A DNA stretch of 64,000 bases from Bin76 sp963665765 (GCA_963665765.1 OY762464.1:1054001-1118000), one strand, 5' to 3'. Shown: positions 34,347 to 43,239, numbered from the stretch's first letter. Notes: a model not told the origin generated them from the sequence alone. Made by a program: numbers and translations.

Positions 34347-35299
34347 CCTTCTCGCGAAAACCCCATGCTAGATAAAGATTCCGCAGCTTGGGCCGCCCCG
34401 GCAAGATCATTTAGCACCAGCACGGAAGCGGACCTCACCGTGCGCCTGGCCAACCCGGCCGTCACCTTGCCCGGTCCGACATGCACGAACACATCCACCC
34501 CCCGTCCCGCCATCGCCCGCAGACTCTGATCGAACCGGACGGGGGAGCACACCTGCTGCACCAGAGTGTCCTTGACCCGATCTTCCGACACCGGCTCACC
34601 GCTGACATTGGCATAGACCGGAAACCGGGGAGATCGTGGGCGAATCGGCTCCAGGGCGGCGGCCACCTGCCGGGCGGCGGGCGCCATGAAAGGAGAGTGA
34701 AAGGCCCCGGCCACCGCCAGGCGCACCATTCGTCGGAGACCCAGGCTCCGCCCTCGGGACTCGAGCCAATCGAGATCGGGGATCCCTCCCGCCATCACTA
34801 CCTGTCCGGGAGCATTGAGATTGGCCACCACCAATCGCCCACCGTCGCCGCGGCGAGTCCGGGCAATCTCCTCCGCTCGCTCCGGGCTCACTCCCATAAG
34901 CGCCATCATCCCCGACTCCTCGGCGTCGGCGGCCTCGCCCATCGCCCGCCCCCGGGCCGCCACCACCGACAGGGCCTCTTCGAATTCGAGCACCCCGGCG
35001 GCGGCCAGAGCCGTGTATTCCCCCAGCGAATGGCCGGCGGCGGCCGTCGGCGGGGCCGGAAAGCGATCGGCGAGCTCCAGCCAGAGGACATAGGAGAGGC
35101 AGAAAAGAGCGGGCTGGGCGTGTTCGGTGCGGACCAGCAACTCCTCGGGTCCCTCCAGACAAAGCCGGCGAAGCGACCAACCCAAAAGCTCGTCAACCCG
35201 CTCACCCAAGATATCGGGCCGGGCATCGAACAATTCGGCGCCCATGCCCACGAATTGGCTTCCCTGACCGGGGAAAAGAACCGCGTAATTCAGCGCCAT
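34343..35299 (-). CDS. fabD: Malonyl-CoA:ACP transacylase FabD
   Basis: This 318-residue enzyme has FPGQGSQFVGMG at the N-terminus, nucleophile Ser in AAGHSLGEYTAL and catalytic His in VAGAFHSPFM. It loads malonyl groups on AcpP. It is the first gene of the fabD-fabH-fabG-acpP run, and its product could in principle also charge the discrete PKS ACP. The stop overlaps the fabH start by ATGA. Confidence 0.95.
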   Translation of the reverse strand: MALNYAVLFPGQGSQFVGMGAELFDARPDILGERVDELLGWSLRRLCLEGPEELLVRTEHAQPALFCLSYVLWLELADRFPAPPTAAAGHSLGEYTALAAAGVLEFEEALSVVAARGRAMGEAADAEESGMMALMGVSPERAEEIARTRRGDGGRLVVANLNAPGQVVMAGGIPDLDWLESRGRSLGLRRMVRLAVAGAFHSPFMAPAARQVAAALEPIRPRSPRFPVYANVSGEPVSEDRVKDTLVQQVCSPVRFDQSLRAMAGRGVDVFVHVGPGKVTAGLARRTVRSASVLVLNDLAGAAQAAESLSSMGFSREG

Positions 35300-35338
35300 T
35301 GCCGATTTGACCGCCTGAGCAGAGATCGGGTTACCTGC

Positions 35339-36373
35339 TCAACTCGGCGAAAACGCCGCCAGCAGGCGATCTGCGTCGGCATCGTCGACATCCCGGTGGG
35401 TAACCAGCCTCAGAACCCCGGCATAGGGACGGTTGCAAAGGATCCCGGCTCTTTGGAGTCGGGATCGGATAGGCTCCCATCTGTCCCGCAGCCTTCCCAC
35501 CTCCACCCTCACCATGTTGGTCTCGGTGGCGCCGGGATCGATGGCGCCGGGATGCCGATCCGCCAGCCCCGCGGCCAACCGGGCGGCCAGCCGGTGATCG
35601 GCGGAGAGGCGCTGGTAGTCCCGCAGCGCCACCCGCGCCGGGGCGGCAATCACACCCGCCTGTCGCATCCCTCCTCCCAACCTCTTGCGCAGGTACCGTC
35701 CCTCGGCAATCAGATCCGCCGGGCCGCACAGGATGGAACCCACCGGAGCGCCCAAACCCTTGGAAAAGCAGAACTGGACGGTGTCCACTCCCTCGGCGAA
35801 GCGGGCCGGAGGAAGATCGGCCGCCACCGCCGCGTTGAACACCCTCGCCCCGTCAAGATGAACAGACAGACCATGGCCGCGCGCCGTCCGATTGGCGGCG
35901 GTCATCACTTCCATGGGAACCACCCGACCTCCCGACAGATTGTGGCTGTTCTCCCACACCATCAACCTGATCCTCGGAAACAACCGGCCGGCCAGTTCCA
36001 TGGCCCGGTCGATATCGGAGGAAGCGATCCGACCCGCCGGAACGTCCACGGGGCGGAAAGCCACTCCGGAAAGCGCCGATCCTGCCCCCGCCTCGATGTT
36101 GCGCAGATGCGCCCCGGCGTCGCACAGCACCTCCTCGCCGCGCCCGGTCTGCAGCATGATCGCCAGTTGATTTCCCATCGTGCCGGTGGGAGTGAACAGA
36201 GCTGCCTCCTTCCCCATCACCGAAGCCGCCTCCTCTTCCAGGGCATTGACGGTGGGATCGTCGTGATAGACGTCATCTCCCACCGCCGCCTCCGCCATGG
36301 CGCTCCGCATCTCGGGAGTGGGTCGGGTGACCGTGTCGGAGCGGAAATCGGCGATCCCGTCAGGAAAAGCCAC
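35339..36373 (-). CDS. ltaE: Low-specificity L-threonine aldolase
   Basis: This 344-residue PLP enzyme begins DFRSDTVTRPTPEMR and contains GDDVYHDDPTVNALEEE, the diagnostic opening of threonine aldolases, and VHLDGARVFNAAVA. The PLP lysine is in QFCFSKGLGAPVGS. It cleaves L-threonine or allo-threonine to glycine and acetaldehyde. It lies 3 bases after the aminotransferase stop and 39 bases before fabD, so it is in the same leftward run. Confidence 0.93.
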   Translation of the reverse strand: MAFPDGIADFRSDTVTRPTPEMRSAMAEAAVGDDVYHDDPTVNALEEEAASVMGKEAALFTPTGTMGNQLAIMLQTGRGEEVLCDAGAHLRNIEAGAGSALSGVAFRPVDVPAGRIASSDIDRAMELAGRLFPRIRLMVWENSHNLSGGRVVPMEVMTAANRTARGHGLSVHLDGARVFNAAVAADLPPARFAEGVDTVQFCFSKGLGAPVGSILCGPADLIAEGRYLRKRLGGGMRQAGVIAAPARVALRDYQRLSADHRLAARLAAGLADRHPGAIDPGATETNMVRVEVGRLRDRWEPIRSRLQRAGILCNRPYAGVLRLVTHRDVDDADADRLLAAFSPS

Positions 36374-36376
36374 GGT

Positions 36377-37549
36377 TCAGAGCAGCTCCAGGGCTCGGCG
36401 GAGACTCGTCACCGCCTGACCGATGCGGTGACGGTTCTCGACCAAAGCGAAACGAACATGCCGGTCCCCGCCGGGACCGAACCCGACCCCGGGACTGACC
36501 ACCACTTTGGCTTCTCGCAAAAGATGCATAGCGAAATCCACCGAGCCCATCTCCAGGTAGGGCTCGGGGATGGGCGCCCAAACAAACATGGTGCCGCGGG
36601 GCCGGAGCACCTTCCAACCGAAGCTGTTCAAACCGTTCACCAAGATGTCGCGGCGCTCGGCGTAGACAGCCCTCACCTCCTCAACGTGACTGTCGCCCGA
36701 GTTGATGGCCACTATGGAAGCGATCTGGATGGGTTGGAAGGTCCCGTAGTCAAGATAGGACTTGAGCTTGACCAGGGAGGCCACCGCCGGAGCATTCCCC
36801 ACCACGAACCCCATTCTCCAGCCGGGCATGGAATGGCCCTTGGTCAGGCTGTAAAGCTCCACCCCCACCTCATGGGCGCCCTCCACCTGCAATAGTGACG
36901 GCGGGCGATAACCATCGAAATGAATGTCCGCATAGGCGAAGTCGTGGACCAAAAAGACTCCGTGACGGTGAGCAAAGGCCACCAACCGCTCGAAAAACGG
37001 CAGATCGACGCAGGTGGTGGTGGGATTGTGGGGATAGGAGACGATTATCACTCTGGGCTTGGGCCGCGAGGAACGAAACAGGTCATCCAGCCTCTCGAAG
37101 TACTCGGACTCCGAGGTCACGGGAACCCGCACCACATCTGATCCGGCCAGCACGGGAGCGTAGATATGGATGGGATAGGAGGGCTCGGGCACCACCGTGG
37201 TGTCCCCCGGGGCCACCAGAGTCCAGAGCAGATGGGAAAGGCCCTCCTTGGCGCCGATCGTGGCCACCGCCTGGGTTTTGGGGTCCAGTTGGACTCCGAA
37301 GTGTCGCCGATAGCGGTCGCAGATGGCTCTCCGCAGATTGGGAATGCCCCGCGAGGAGGAGTACCGGTGGTTCTTGCTCTTGCGGGCCGCTTCGACGACC
37401 TTGTCCACCACGAAGGCGGGCGAGGGAATGTCCGGGTTGCCGAAGCCCAGATCCACCACATCCTCCCCGGCCCGGCGGGCGGCTGCCTTGGCTTGATCGA
37501 CTTGGGCGAAAACGTACGGGGGCAGATCTTGGATACGCCGGAAATTCAT
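36377..37549 (-). CDS. Class I PLP aminotransferase (AlaC/DapL-like)
   Basis: This 390-residue fold-type I aminotransferase starts FRRIQDLPPYVFAQVDQAK. It contains VDLGFGNPDIPSP, SYPHNPTTTC, VHDFAYADIHFDGYRPPS and the PLP lysine in YSLTKGHSMPGWRMGF. These features match the AlaC/YfdZ and LL-diaminopimelate aminotransferase branch. Likely donors and acceptors are alanine or glutamate and pyruvate or 2-oxoglutarate. The exact substrate is not determined. It overlaps no neighbour but is spaced only 3-10 bases from them. Confidence 0.88.
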   Translation of the reverse strand: MNFRRIQDLPPYVFAQVDQAKAAARRAGEDVVDLGFGNPDIPSPAFVVDKVVEAARKSKNHRYSSSRGIPNLRRAICDRYRRHFGVQLDPKTQAVATIGAKEGLSHLLWTLVAPGDTTVVPEPSYPIHIYAPVLAGSDVVRVPVTSESEYFERLDDLFRSSRPKPRVIIVSYPHNPTTTCVDLPFFERLVAFAHRHGVFLVHDFAYADIHFDGYRPPSLLQVEGAHEVGVELYSLTKGHSMPGWRMGFVVGNAPAVASLVKLKSYLDYGTFQPIQIASIVAINSGDSHVEEVRAVYAERRDILVNGLNSFGWKVLRPRGTMFVWAPIPEPYLEMGSVDFAMHLLREAKVVVSPGVGFGPGGDRHVRFALVENRHRIGQAVTSLRRALELL

Positions 37550-37559
37550 CGTTCCCAGG

Positions 37560-38324
37560 TTAATGGGGTTCCTCGGTGGGATGAAAGACCGGATGACTGA
37601 ACAAGCCGGGTCCCAAGCGCCGGAGAGTCTCCGCCCGGGGAGGAGCGAGCGCCACCACCAATGACTGAGCGCCCGCTTCCACCCGGCTCAACAGAACATG
37701 GCGAAGTTCGTCCAGGGGACGGTCGGAGGGCAGAAGACCACCCCAACTGACCTGCACCAGGGGATTCATCCTCCTGATATGGGTGGCCGCCGCCTCGAAA
37801 TCGGCGATCGACCCTCCCCAGGCATTCCAGCCGTCCGCCAATTCCGCCGCCAACTCCCGAATTTCGGGGCGCCACCCCCCCACCCACACCTGCAGATCAG
37901 GAGTTCGGGAACGGATGGCGGCGATTGTCTGTCTCAGCCGCACCATCCGCTCCGGCAGAGAAGACGCCCGCATGCCCAGACGCCGCACTTCCCGTCTCCA
38001 CCGGGCGTCGCCCACTCCCAAGCCAATCAAGGGTGAACCCCGGCTGACGGCCGAGAGGGTCTCCACCACCCGGGCCGTGTAGTAAGGCGCTCGCACCGCG
38101 GTCTGCAACACCAGGGACCCCACCCGGCCTCTGGCCACCGCTCCTACCATCCCGAGCACGGTGGTGGCCTCCAACACCGGACCGCCGGGACTCCGCCAAC
38201 CGTCCAGATGGTCGGTAGCCAACACCCCGGTCATTCCCAACTCCTCGGCGGCTCTCACCATTTCCACCACTTCCCGAGGTGAGGACTGGAACAAAGGAAG
38301 CACCGCCCAGACGGGGTATCTCAT
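37560..38324 (-). CDS. Luciferase-like (LLM) oxidoreductase
   Basis: This 254-residue TIM-barrel protein has the LLM pattern: EVVEMVRAAEELGMTGVLATDHL at the N-terminus, a GRVGSLVLQTAVRAPYYTARVVETL segment, and SRGSPLIGLGVGDAR. It is shorter than the typical 300-330 residues. It likely uses F420 or FMN. Its substrate is unknown. It sits between an aminotransferase and a DUF1232 gene in the same tight leftward run. Confidence 0.8.
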   Translation of the reverse strand: MRYPVWAVLPLFQSSPREVVEMVRAAEELGMTGVLATDHLDGWRSPGGPVLEATTVLGMVGAVARGRVGSLVLQTAVRAPYYTARVVETLSAVSRGSPLIGLGVGDARWRREVRRLGMRASSLPERMVRLRQTIAAIRSRTPDLQVWVGGWRPEIRELAAELADGWNAWGGSIADFEAAATHIRRMNPLVQVSWGGLLPSDRPLDELRHVLLSRVEAGAQSLVVALAPPRAETLRRLGPGLFSHPVFHPTEEPH

Positions 38325-38334
38325 CGGCGGGTGG

Positions 38335-38709
38335 TCACTCTCCCACCAGCCTCCGAATCACCCGGCGCACTCTTGCGGGCAAAATACCCATCACCAGCCC
38401 GGCCGCCACCAGTATTCGTCCCAGCGTTTCCGGCGCTCCATCCCAATGTTCGATCACCACCTCTTGCGGCGCGGTTTCGATCAATATCGCCACCCCCACC
38501 ATCACTGCCAGCAGATCATCGGCCAGCCCCACCAGCGGAATCCAATCCGGGGCCAGGTCGATCGGGAGGGCGGCGTACACCACCAAAGCGGCGGCCACCC
38601 GTTTGGCCCGCACCGGCACCCGTGGGTCACGGGCCAGCCGCGCCAGCAATTTGACAAGCTGCGGCAGGGCGGACGCCAACCCGGCAACGGCCCTCATCGC
38701 CCTATCCAT
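38335..38709 (-). CDS. DUF1232 (YkvA-like) small membrane-associated protein
   Basis: This 124-residue protein has the DUF1232 motif VVYAALPIDLAPDWIPLVGLADDLLAVMVG, a conserved Asp/Pro-rich hydrophobic hairpin. An additional C-terminal hydrophobic segment (ILVAAGLVMGILPARVRRVIRR) with a basic tail suggests membrane insertion. Function is unknown for the family. Its start overlaps the end of the phosphoesterase gene by 8 bases. Confidence 0.82.
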   Translation of the reverse strand: MDRAMRAVAGLASALPQLVKLLARLARDPRVPVRAKRVAAALVVYAALPIDLAPDWIPLVGLADDLLAVMVGVAILIETAPQEVVIEHWDGAPETLGRILVAAGLVMGILPARVRRVIRRLVGE

Positions 38710-39505
38710 GGGCCACCCCCGCCCGCCGGCCCTCCGCCAGACCGGCGCCGCTCACCCGCACCGGACGACGGGTAGCCCGAAAGTACCCCACATTCCGGCA
38801 CAGCGTGGGACCAACCCTCCATTGATGGGCCTGGGGCTGATGGACATCGCCGAAGAAATGGTAGCGGGGACGAACCCGGCGGAGATATTGGAGGATGGGA
38901 CGCGAGGCCCGTTCGGGTTTTCCGGTCACCACGTCGAAGTGGAGGGCGGGGATGGCGGGCGCCAGGTGAGTGCACAGGATGTCCACCTCCCCCAAAGCGG
39001 CCAACTTGTCAGCCATCTCGCCATCGGAGACCTCTCCGGAAGCCTTCATCGGAGTGGTCAACCCGCCCCCGGCAAAACCCACGCGCCACCCCTCGATCAC
39101 CACCACCTCTCCGTCCACAAACCGGCTCCGGGCAGGGAGACTTTCCCGCAGAAGCTCGGGCCGGTCGACGTTTCCGTAGGTGACATAGGACTCGCTTCCT
39201 GCCAATGCCTCGGCCATCATCCGGTACTGTTCCCTGACCGCCTCGGTCAGTTCGGCCCGAAACCATTCGCGGCGGTCACCCACCGCGTCGGCCCACAGCG
39301 ACCGCATCTCCTCGAAGCGGGACCCACCGCGGGAAGCGGCGATCCGCCGGGCGAAGTCGATCCCCAGCACCTGGGCGAAAATACCCTCGCCGGTTCGATA
39401 ATCCACCAGGTTGATGAGGTCTCCCAAAACCAGGAGGGGCTCACCCCGGGAAGCCACTTCTGCCAGGGCATCGAAGCGACCATGGATGTCGGAGACCAAC
39501 AACAA
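38702..39505 (-). CDS. Calcineurin-like metallophosphoesterase
   Basis: This 267-residue protein has the five-block phosphoesterase signature: VSDIHGRFDA (SDxHG) at the N-terminus, VLGDLINLV (GD), YGNVDRPE (GNxD), CTHLAP (TH) and FFGDVHQPQ (GDxH). All metal ligands are present, so it should be active on a phosphodiester or phosphomonoester substrate that is unknown. It starts 5 bases after the ilvD stop. Confidence 0.88.
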   Translation of the reverse strand: MLLVSDIHGRFDALAEVASRGEPLLVLGDLINLVDYRTGEGIFAQVLGIDFARRIAASRGGSRFEEMRSLWADAVGDRREWFRAELTEAVREQYRMMAEALAGSESYVTYGNVDRPELLRESLPARSRFVDGEVVVIEGWRVGFAGGGLTTPMKASGEVSDGEMADKLAALGEVDILCTHLAPAIPALHFDVVTGKPERASRPILQYLRRVRPRYHFFGDVHQPQAHQWRVGPTLCRNVGYFRATRRPVRVSGAGLAEGRRAGVAHG

Positions 39506-39510
39506 GGCGG

Positions 39511-41184
39511 TTAGAAGTGGTTGGTGACCGCTCCGTTCTCCGCTCCGCCCACCAAATTGGCGTATTTGGCGAGAGCGCCGGAGGGATAACGGACGGGGGC
39601 CGGTTTCCAGCCGGCCCTTCTTTGCTCCAATACATCTTCTGCCACCAGCAGATCCAGGCGTCGCGCCGCCACGTCAACTCTGATCCGATCACCGTCGGCC
39701 ACCAGTCCCATCGGGCCTCCCACCTCCGACTCGGGGGCCACATGGCCGATGCACAGGCCGGTGGTGCCACCCGAGAAGCGACCATCGGTGATCAGCAGCA
39801 CATCCTTGCCGAGGCCGGCGCCCTTGAGGGCGGCGGTGATGGCCAGCATTTCCCGCATGCCCGGGCCGCCCCGGGGGCCTTCGGTGCGGATCACCACCAC
39901 CTCTCCCGGCAAGATGTTCCCCGAGAACAGTTGGGCCAAGGCGTCCTGCTCCCCGTTGAACACCCGCGCCGGGCCCTCGAAAACCTCCAGGGCCACCCCC
40001 GCCACCTTGACGACCGCCCCTTGGGGGGCCAAAGAACCCCGCAGCACCGCGATGCCGCCTTCGGAAGCGATGGGTTGGGAGACGGAACGCAATACCTGCT
40101 GGTCGCCGGGAACCACTACCTCTTTGAGGTTTTCGGCCATGGTCCGACCCGTGGCGGTGAGGCAATCTCCGTGGAGCAGGCCTTCCTCCCAGAGGACGCG
40201 CAGCACCACCGGGACCCCGCCGATGTAATCGATATCCACCATGTGATAGTTCCCGAACGGCTTCATATCCCCGATGTGGGGAGTTCGGCGGCTAATCCGA
40301 TCGAAGTCCTCCAACTCAAGACTGACTTCCGCTTCGTGAGCGAGCGCCATGAGATGCAACACGGCGTTGGTGGATCCCCCCAGGGCCATCACCGTGGTTA
40401 TGGCATTTTCGAAGGCCGGACGAGTAAGAATCCGACGGGGTCGAATGCCCTCTCGGAGCAGATTCATCACCGCTTGCCCGCTTCGGCGGGCGAACACCTC
40501 CAACCGGGTGTCGACCGCCGGGACGGACGCCGAGCCGGGAATCGACATTCCGATCGCCTCTCCCACCGACGCCATGGTGTTGGCAGTGAACATCCCCGCA
40601 CAGGAGCCGGCGCCCGGACAGGCGTTGCGTTCGAGCTCATCGAGTTCCCGGGCGCTGATCAGCCCCTGCGATTCGGCCCCGATTCCCTCGAAGACGTCCA
40701 CGATGGAAATGTCCCGACCCCGATACCGGCCCGGCAGGCTGGATCCGCCGTACAGGAACACCGAGGGCAGGTTCAGCCGCGCCGCCGCCATCATCATCCC
40801 GGGGAGGGACTTGTCACAGCCGGCGATGGTGACCAGGGCATCGAAGCGTTCCGCGTGAGTAACCAGTTCGACCGAGTCGGCGATCACCTCCCGGGAGACC
40901 AGCGAGGCGCGCATCCCCTCGTGGCCCATGGAAATGCCGTCGGAGACCGCGATGGTGGCGAAGGAAAGGCCCACTCCCCCTCCCACCCGTACACCTTCCT
41001 TGGCCCGTTCCGCCAAGACCGGACCGGTGATATTGCAGGGGGTTACCTCGTTTCCCGCCGAGACCACCCCCACCTGCGGCTTGGTGAAATCCTCATCGGA
41101 CAGGCCCACCGCCCGCAACATGGCCCGCGCCCCGGCGCGCGCCGGACCTTCGGTTACATCTTGAGAATGAATCTTGAGAGACAT
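39511..41184 (-). CDS. ilvD: Dihydroxy-acid dehydratase IlvD
   Basis: The start chosen is ATG 41184 (MSLKIHSQDVTEGPARAGAR), giving 557 residues, a normal length. The frame continues upstream into a duplicated piece and is not used. Fe-S ligands are seen in TPCNITG, TIAGCDKSLPG and CPGAGSCAGMFT. GDMKPFGNYHMVDIDYIGGVP and DGRFSGGTTG are family blocks. It dehydrates dihydroxyvalerate and its C6 homologue in valine/isoleucine synthesis. It is 4.5 kb away from ilvBNC and on the opposite strand, so it is probably regulated separately. Confidence 0.95.
   Translation of the reverse strand: MSLKIHSQDVTEGPARAGARAMLRAVGLSDEDFTKPQVGVVSAGNEVTPCNITGPVLAERAKEGVRVGGGVGLSFATIAVSDGISMGHEGMRASLVSREVIADSVELVTHAERFDALVTIAGCDKSLPGMMMAAARLNLPSVFLYGGSSLPGRYRGRDISIVDVFEGIGAESQGLISARELDELERNACPGAGSCAGMFTANTMASVGEAIGMSIPGSASVPAVDTRLEVFARRSGQAVMNLLREGIRPRRILTRPAFENAITTVMALGGSTNAVLHLMALAHEAEVSLELEDFDRISRRTPHIGDMKPFGNYHMVDIDYIGGVPVVLRVLWEEGLLHGDCLTATGRTMAENLKEVVVPGDQQVLRSVSQPIASEGGIAVLRGSLAPQGAVVKVAGVALEVFEGPARVFNGEQDALAQLFSGNILPGEVVVIRTEGPRGGPGMREMLAITAALKGAGLGKDVLLITDGRFSGGTTGLCIGHVAPESEVGGPMGLVADGDRIRVDVAARRLDLLVAEDVLEQRRAGWKPAPVRYPSGALAKYANLVGGAENGAVTNHF
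41042..41109. repeat. Direct repeat copy 1 (inside ilvD N-terminus)
   Basis: This 68-bp segment encodes the ilvD residues VGLSDEDFTKPQVGVVSAG and NEVT. It is repeated at 41213-41280 with only four substitutions. Confidence 0.85.
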
Positions 41185-41212
41185 ATCCCGATGATAAGCC
41201 ACCGCGGCGGTC

Positions 41213-41280
41213 GTAACCTCGTTCCCCACCGAAACCACCCCCACCTGCGGCTTGGTGAAATCCTCATCGGACAGGCCCAC
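41213..41280. repeat. Direct repeat copy 2 (just upstream of ilvD)
   Basis: This is the second copy of the 68-bp segment, located 29 to 96 bases upstream of the ilvD ATG and in the same reading frame. Read with ilvD, it would form a 39-residue N-terminal extension. Four bases differ from copy 1; one changes Ala to Val and three are silent. Confidence 0.85.
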
Positions 41281-41324
41281 CCCCGTAGCATGAGCGGCCA
41301 TCCGACACCACGGGGATGGATCTC

Positions 41325-41606
41325 CTAGCCGTCTTGATCTACGAGCAAGGCCGAGAATCTCAAAGGAGGAACCATTGCTCGTTCCCCATCAAACACGGAC
41401 TCAGAAGATGACCCGCTATTGGCGGATTCCGAACGATACCCGATCCTCTTTTGCGCGTTCTCCGGCCAGGCCAGCCACTCATCGATAAGCCCCACCAGCC
41501 TGGAACGGCTCTCGGCTGTGACGTAGTACGACAGGGACTCGCACATAGCTCCCCATGTCGTATCACCGTTGTCCTCTTGCCACTTCAAAATCGTGATGTA
41601 ATGCAA
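41325..41606 (-). CDS. HicB-like antitoxin candidate
   Basis: This 93-residue protein lies 10 bases downstream of a HicA-like toxin gene. Its N-terminus (MHYITILKWQEDNGDTTWGAMCESLSYYVTAESRSRLVGLIDE) loosely follows the partial RNase H fold of HicB antitoxins, with two short beta-strands and then a helix. The C-terminus (RFSALLVDQDG) shows no clear DNA-binding domain. The assignment rests mainly on pairing with HicA and is moderate. It also follows directly after the ilvD-proximal repeat on the chromosome. Confidence 0.55.
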   Translation of the reverse strand: MHYITILKWQEDNGDTTWGAMCESLSYYVTAESRSRLVGLIDEWLAWPENAQKRIGYRSESANSGSSSESVFDGERAMVPPLRFSALLVDQDG

Positions 41607-41616
41607 CGGACTCTCC

Positions 41617-41916
41617 TTATCTGCGACGGCCTGGCAGGTATTGGCGTATCTCTTCGTTAGTCAGACCTGCCTTTTCCATCAAGGAACGCAGGATTTTAGG
41701 GGCAACTGTTTTGGTCGGGTGCAACGCGAAGGTGAATTCTGCTCCAGTCACTCCCCTGAAAATCACATGTGAACCTCTTTGGCTCATCCTTTGGCATCCC
41801 GCCTTGCTCAGTATCCGCTGCACTTCGGCACCCTTAAGGCTAGGGAATTCGCTTACGGGAATGCGTTTGGAATGGCCTCTCACTTGTCGGCGATAGGATA
41901 GCCTCTTTCCTTCCAT
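41617..41916 (-). CDS. hicA: HicA-like mRNA interferase toxin
   Basis: This 99-residue protein has the HicA double-stranded RNA-binding fold. LKGAEVQRILSKAGCQRMSQRGSHVIFRG contains the catalytic His in G-S-H, and there is a C-terminal LRSLMEKAGLTNEEIRQYL helix. HicA cleaves mRNA when its antitoxin is degraded. The conserved domain begins near residue 25, so the first 24 residues may reflect an over-long start. The downstream gene is the presumed antitoxin. Confidence 0.8.
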   Translation of the reverse strand: MEGKRLSYRRQVRGHSKRIPVSEFPSLKGAEVQRILSKAGCQRMSQRGSHVIFRGVTGAEFTFALHPTKTVAPKILRSLMEKAGLTNEEIRQYLPGRRR

Positions 41917-41953
41917 GGCTGCTCAAATAAAAGTCGGGCATGATCAACGCCGC

Positions 41954-42532
41954 TTATATCGCCGACCAGCGGGCCAGTGTGGAGAGCAGGGTGTCGTAGT
42001 GGTCGGTGACCACCAGAATCCCCACTGCGGCGAGCAATCCCCTGGCCGCCATCGCGACCCGGCGGTTGTCGGTGAAACGACGTACTGCGGGAAAGTAGAC
42101 CAAGACCGTGGCTGCTGCCACGACCGGGGTCATCACACCCACCAGATACACCGCCAAAAGCAATAAAGCGGCGGCCGGGGCACTCCGGGCGTCGGTGAGC
42201 ACCGTCCCCAATTCCTCACCCACGCAGGGGAGCCAGGTCGCCCCCGCAAACACTCCGAACAGCGCGGCGGAGGCCAGTCCGGCCAGCCGGTGTCCCACCA
42301 GCACCAGCCCCAATCCCCCCAGGACCAGCAGGAGGCCGGCCACCCGTCCCCCCAGCACATCGGAGATTCCCGCCGCCCTGATCCACGCCGAGCAGATGGT
42401 GAACAGGGCAAAGACCCACAACACTCCCGTACGGTCCTTTTTTCTCAGCACCACCAGGGCCAAGCCCAACAGCAGGATCGAATAGGAGCAGGGAAGGAGA
42501 CTGGAACGGATCCCCTCGGCTAAGAGGCTCAC
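41954..42532 (-). CDS. Short CcdA-like thiol-disulfide transmembrane protein
   Basis: The start chosen is GTG 42532 (VSLLAEGIRSSLLPCSYSILLLGL), overlapping the thioredoxin-like gene stop by GTGA; 192 residues result. It has about six hydrophobic spans and two pseudo-symmetric cysteines, in LLPCSYS and TWLPCVGEEL, matching the paired Cys of CcdA/DsbD-beta. Such proteins pass electrons from cytosolic thioredoxin across the membrane. The thioredoxin-like protein encoded upstream and coupled to it is the obvious extracytoplasmic partner. Confidence 0.8.
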   Translation of the reverse strand: MSLLAEGIRSSLLPCSYSILLLGLALVVLRKKDRTGVLWVFALFTICSAWIRAAGISDVLGGRVAGLLLVLGGLGLVLVGHRLAGLASAALFGVFAGATWLPCVGEELGTVLTDARSAPAAALLLLAVYLVGVMTPVVAAATVLVYFPAVRRFTDNRRVAMAARGLLAAVGILVVTDHYDTLLSTLARWSAI

Positions 42533-43227
42533 ATCCCCTCTTGCAGAAGGAAGGCCACCGTCTGCTCCAACTCCCGGTATTTGCCCTCCCCGATGTGATC
42601 GAATCGCACCCGACCCTCTCGGTCCAGCACGTAGGTCCGGGGCCAGTAGGCCCGACCCCCGGTCTGCCATTCCCAGAAGGTCCGGCGCCGGGTGTCAAGC
42701 ACCACCGGCCAGGTAACCCCCAAATCGAGCAAGGCTTGCGAGATGTTGTCCACATCCTCTTCATATTTGAACTCCGGCGAGTGGATACCGACGATCTCCA
42801 AACCCTGGTCGTGATACCGGGCGTAGAGCTCCTGGTTGTGGGGTATGCGATTCTTGCAGTTGTAGCACCCGAAGGTCCAGAATTCCACCACCACCACCTT
42901 GCCGCGCAACTCCTGCAGCGTCTCGACTTCCGACTGCAACCAACCGTCGATATCCACCAAACGGGGATGCACCTCCTGCAGCACTTCGGGGGTGGCAAAT
43001 GTGGTGGGGGAAGCGGTGGTGGTCGGCGCGGCGGGGATGGTTGTGGCGGAGGTGGGCCCGGCGGTGGTCGGAGGCGGAGAGGTCTCCGTGTTGGGCGGGA
43101 AAGTAGCCGCCCCCGTTTCGGACCCGACCGGTTCATCCGACTCCGGGTCATCCCGGGCGCTCCACCAAAGCGCTATGCCGCCGACGACCAGCACAACCAC
43201 GAGCAAGAAGCGGGAGTCGAGCTTCAT
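42529..43227 (-). CDS. Membrane-anchored TlpA/DipZ-type thioredoxin-like protein
   Basis: This 232-residue protein has an N-terminal membrane anchor (residues 5-24, FLLVVVLVVGGIALWW). A low-complexity Thr/Pro/Ala linker (about 25-80) reads as an extracytoplasmic spacer. The thioredoxin domain has active site EFWTFGCYNCKNRIPH (CxxC = CYNC). Further blocks (GLEIVGIHSPEFKYE and GRAYWPRTYVLDREGRVR) match the DipZ C-terminal domain. It is likely a surface disulfide reductase or oxidase recycled by the CcdA-like partner. Confidence 0.88.
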   Translation of the reverse strand: MKLDSRFLLVVVLVVGGIALWWSARDDPESDEPVGSETGAATFPPNTETSPPPTTAGPTSATTIPAAPTTTASPTTFATPEVLQEVHPRLVDIDGWLQSEVETLQELRGKVVVVEFWTFGCYNCKNRIPHNQELYARYHDQGLEIVGIHSPEFKYEEDVDNISQALLDLGVTWPVVLDTRRRTFWEWQTGGRAYWPRTYVLDREGRVRFDHIGEGKYRELEQTVAFLLQEGM

Positions 43228-43239
43228 ACGCCAGGGACG

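Noticed and set aside
34481..36895. Long rightward open frame (804 residues) opposite fabD, threonine aldolase and the aminotransferase
   Set aside because: Mirror-frame composition (many His, Arg, Gly, Pro) and no motifs; the leftward genes have full catalytic signatures.
41185..41301. Longer ilvD start at 41301
   Set aside because: The extra 39 residues duplicate an internal ilvD segment and have no counterpart in the family; ATG 41184 gives the usual length.
39517..41328. Rightward frame opposite ilvD (603 residues)
   Set aside because: Antisense shadow of ilvD; high-GC third positions keep the mirror frame open.
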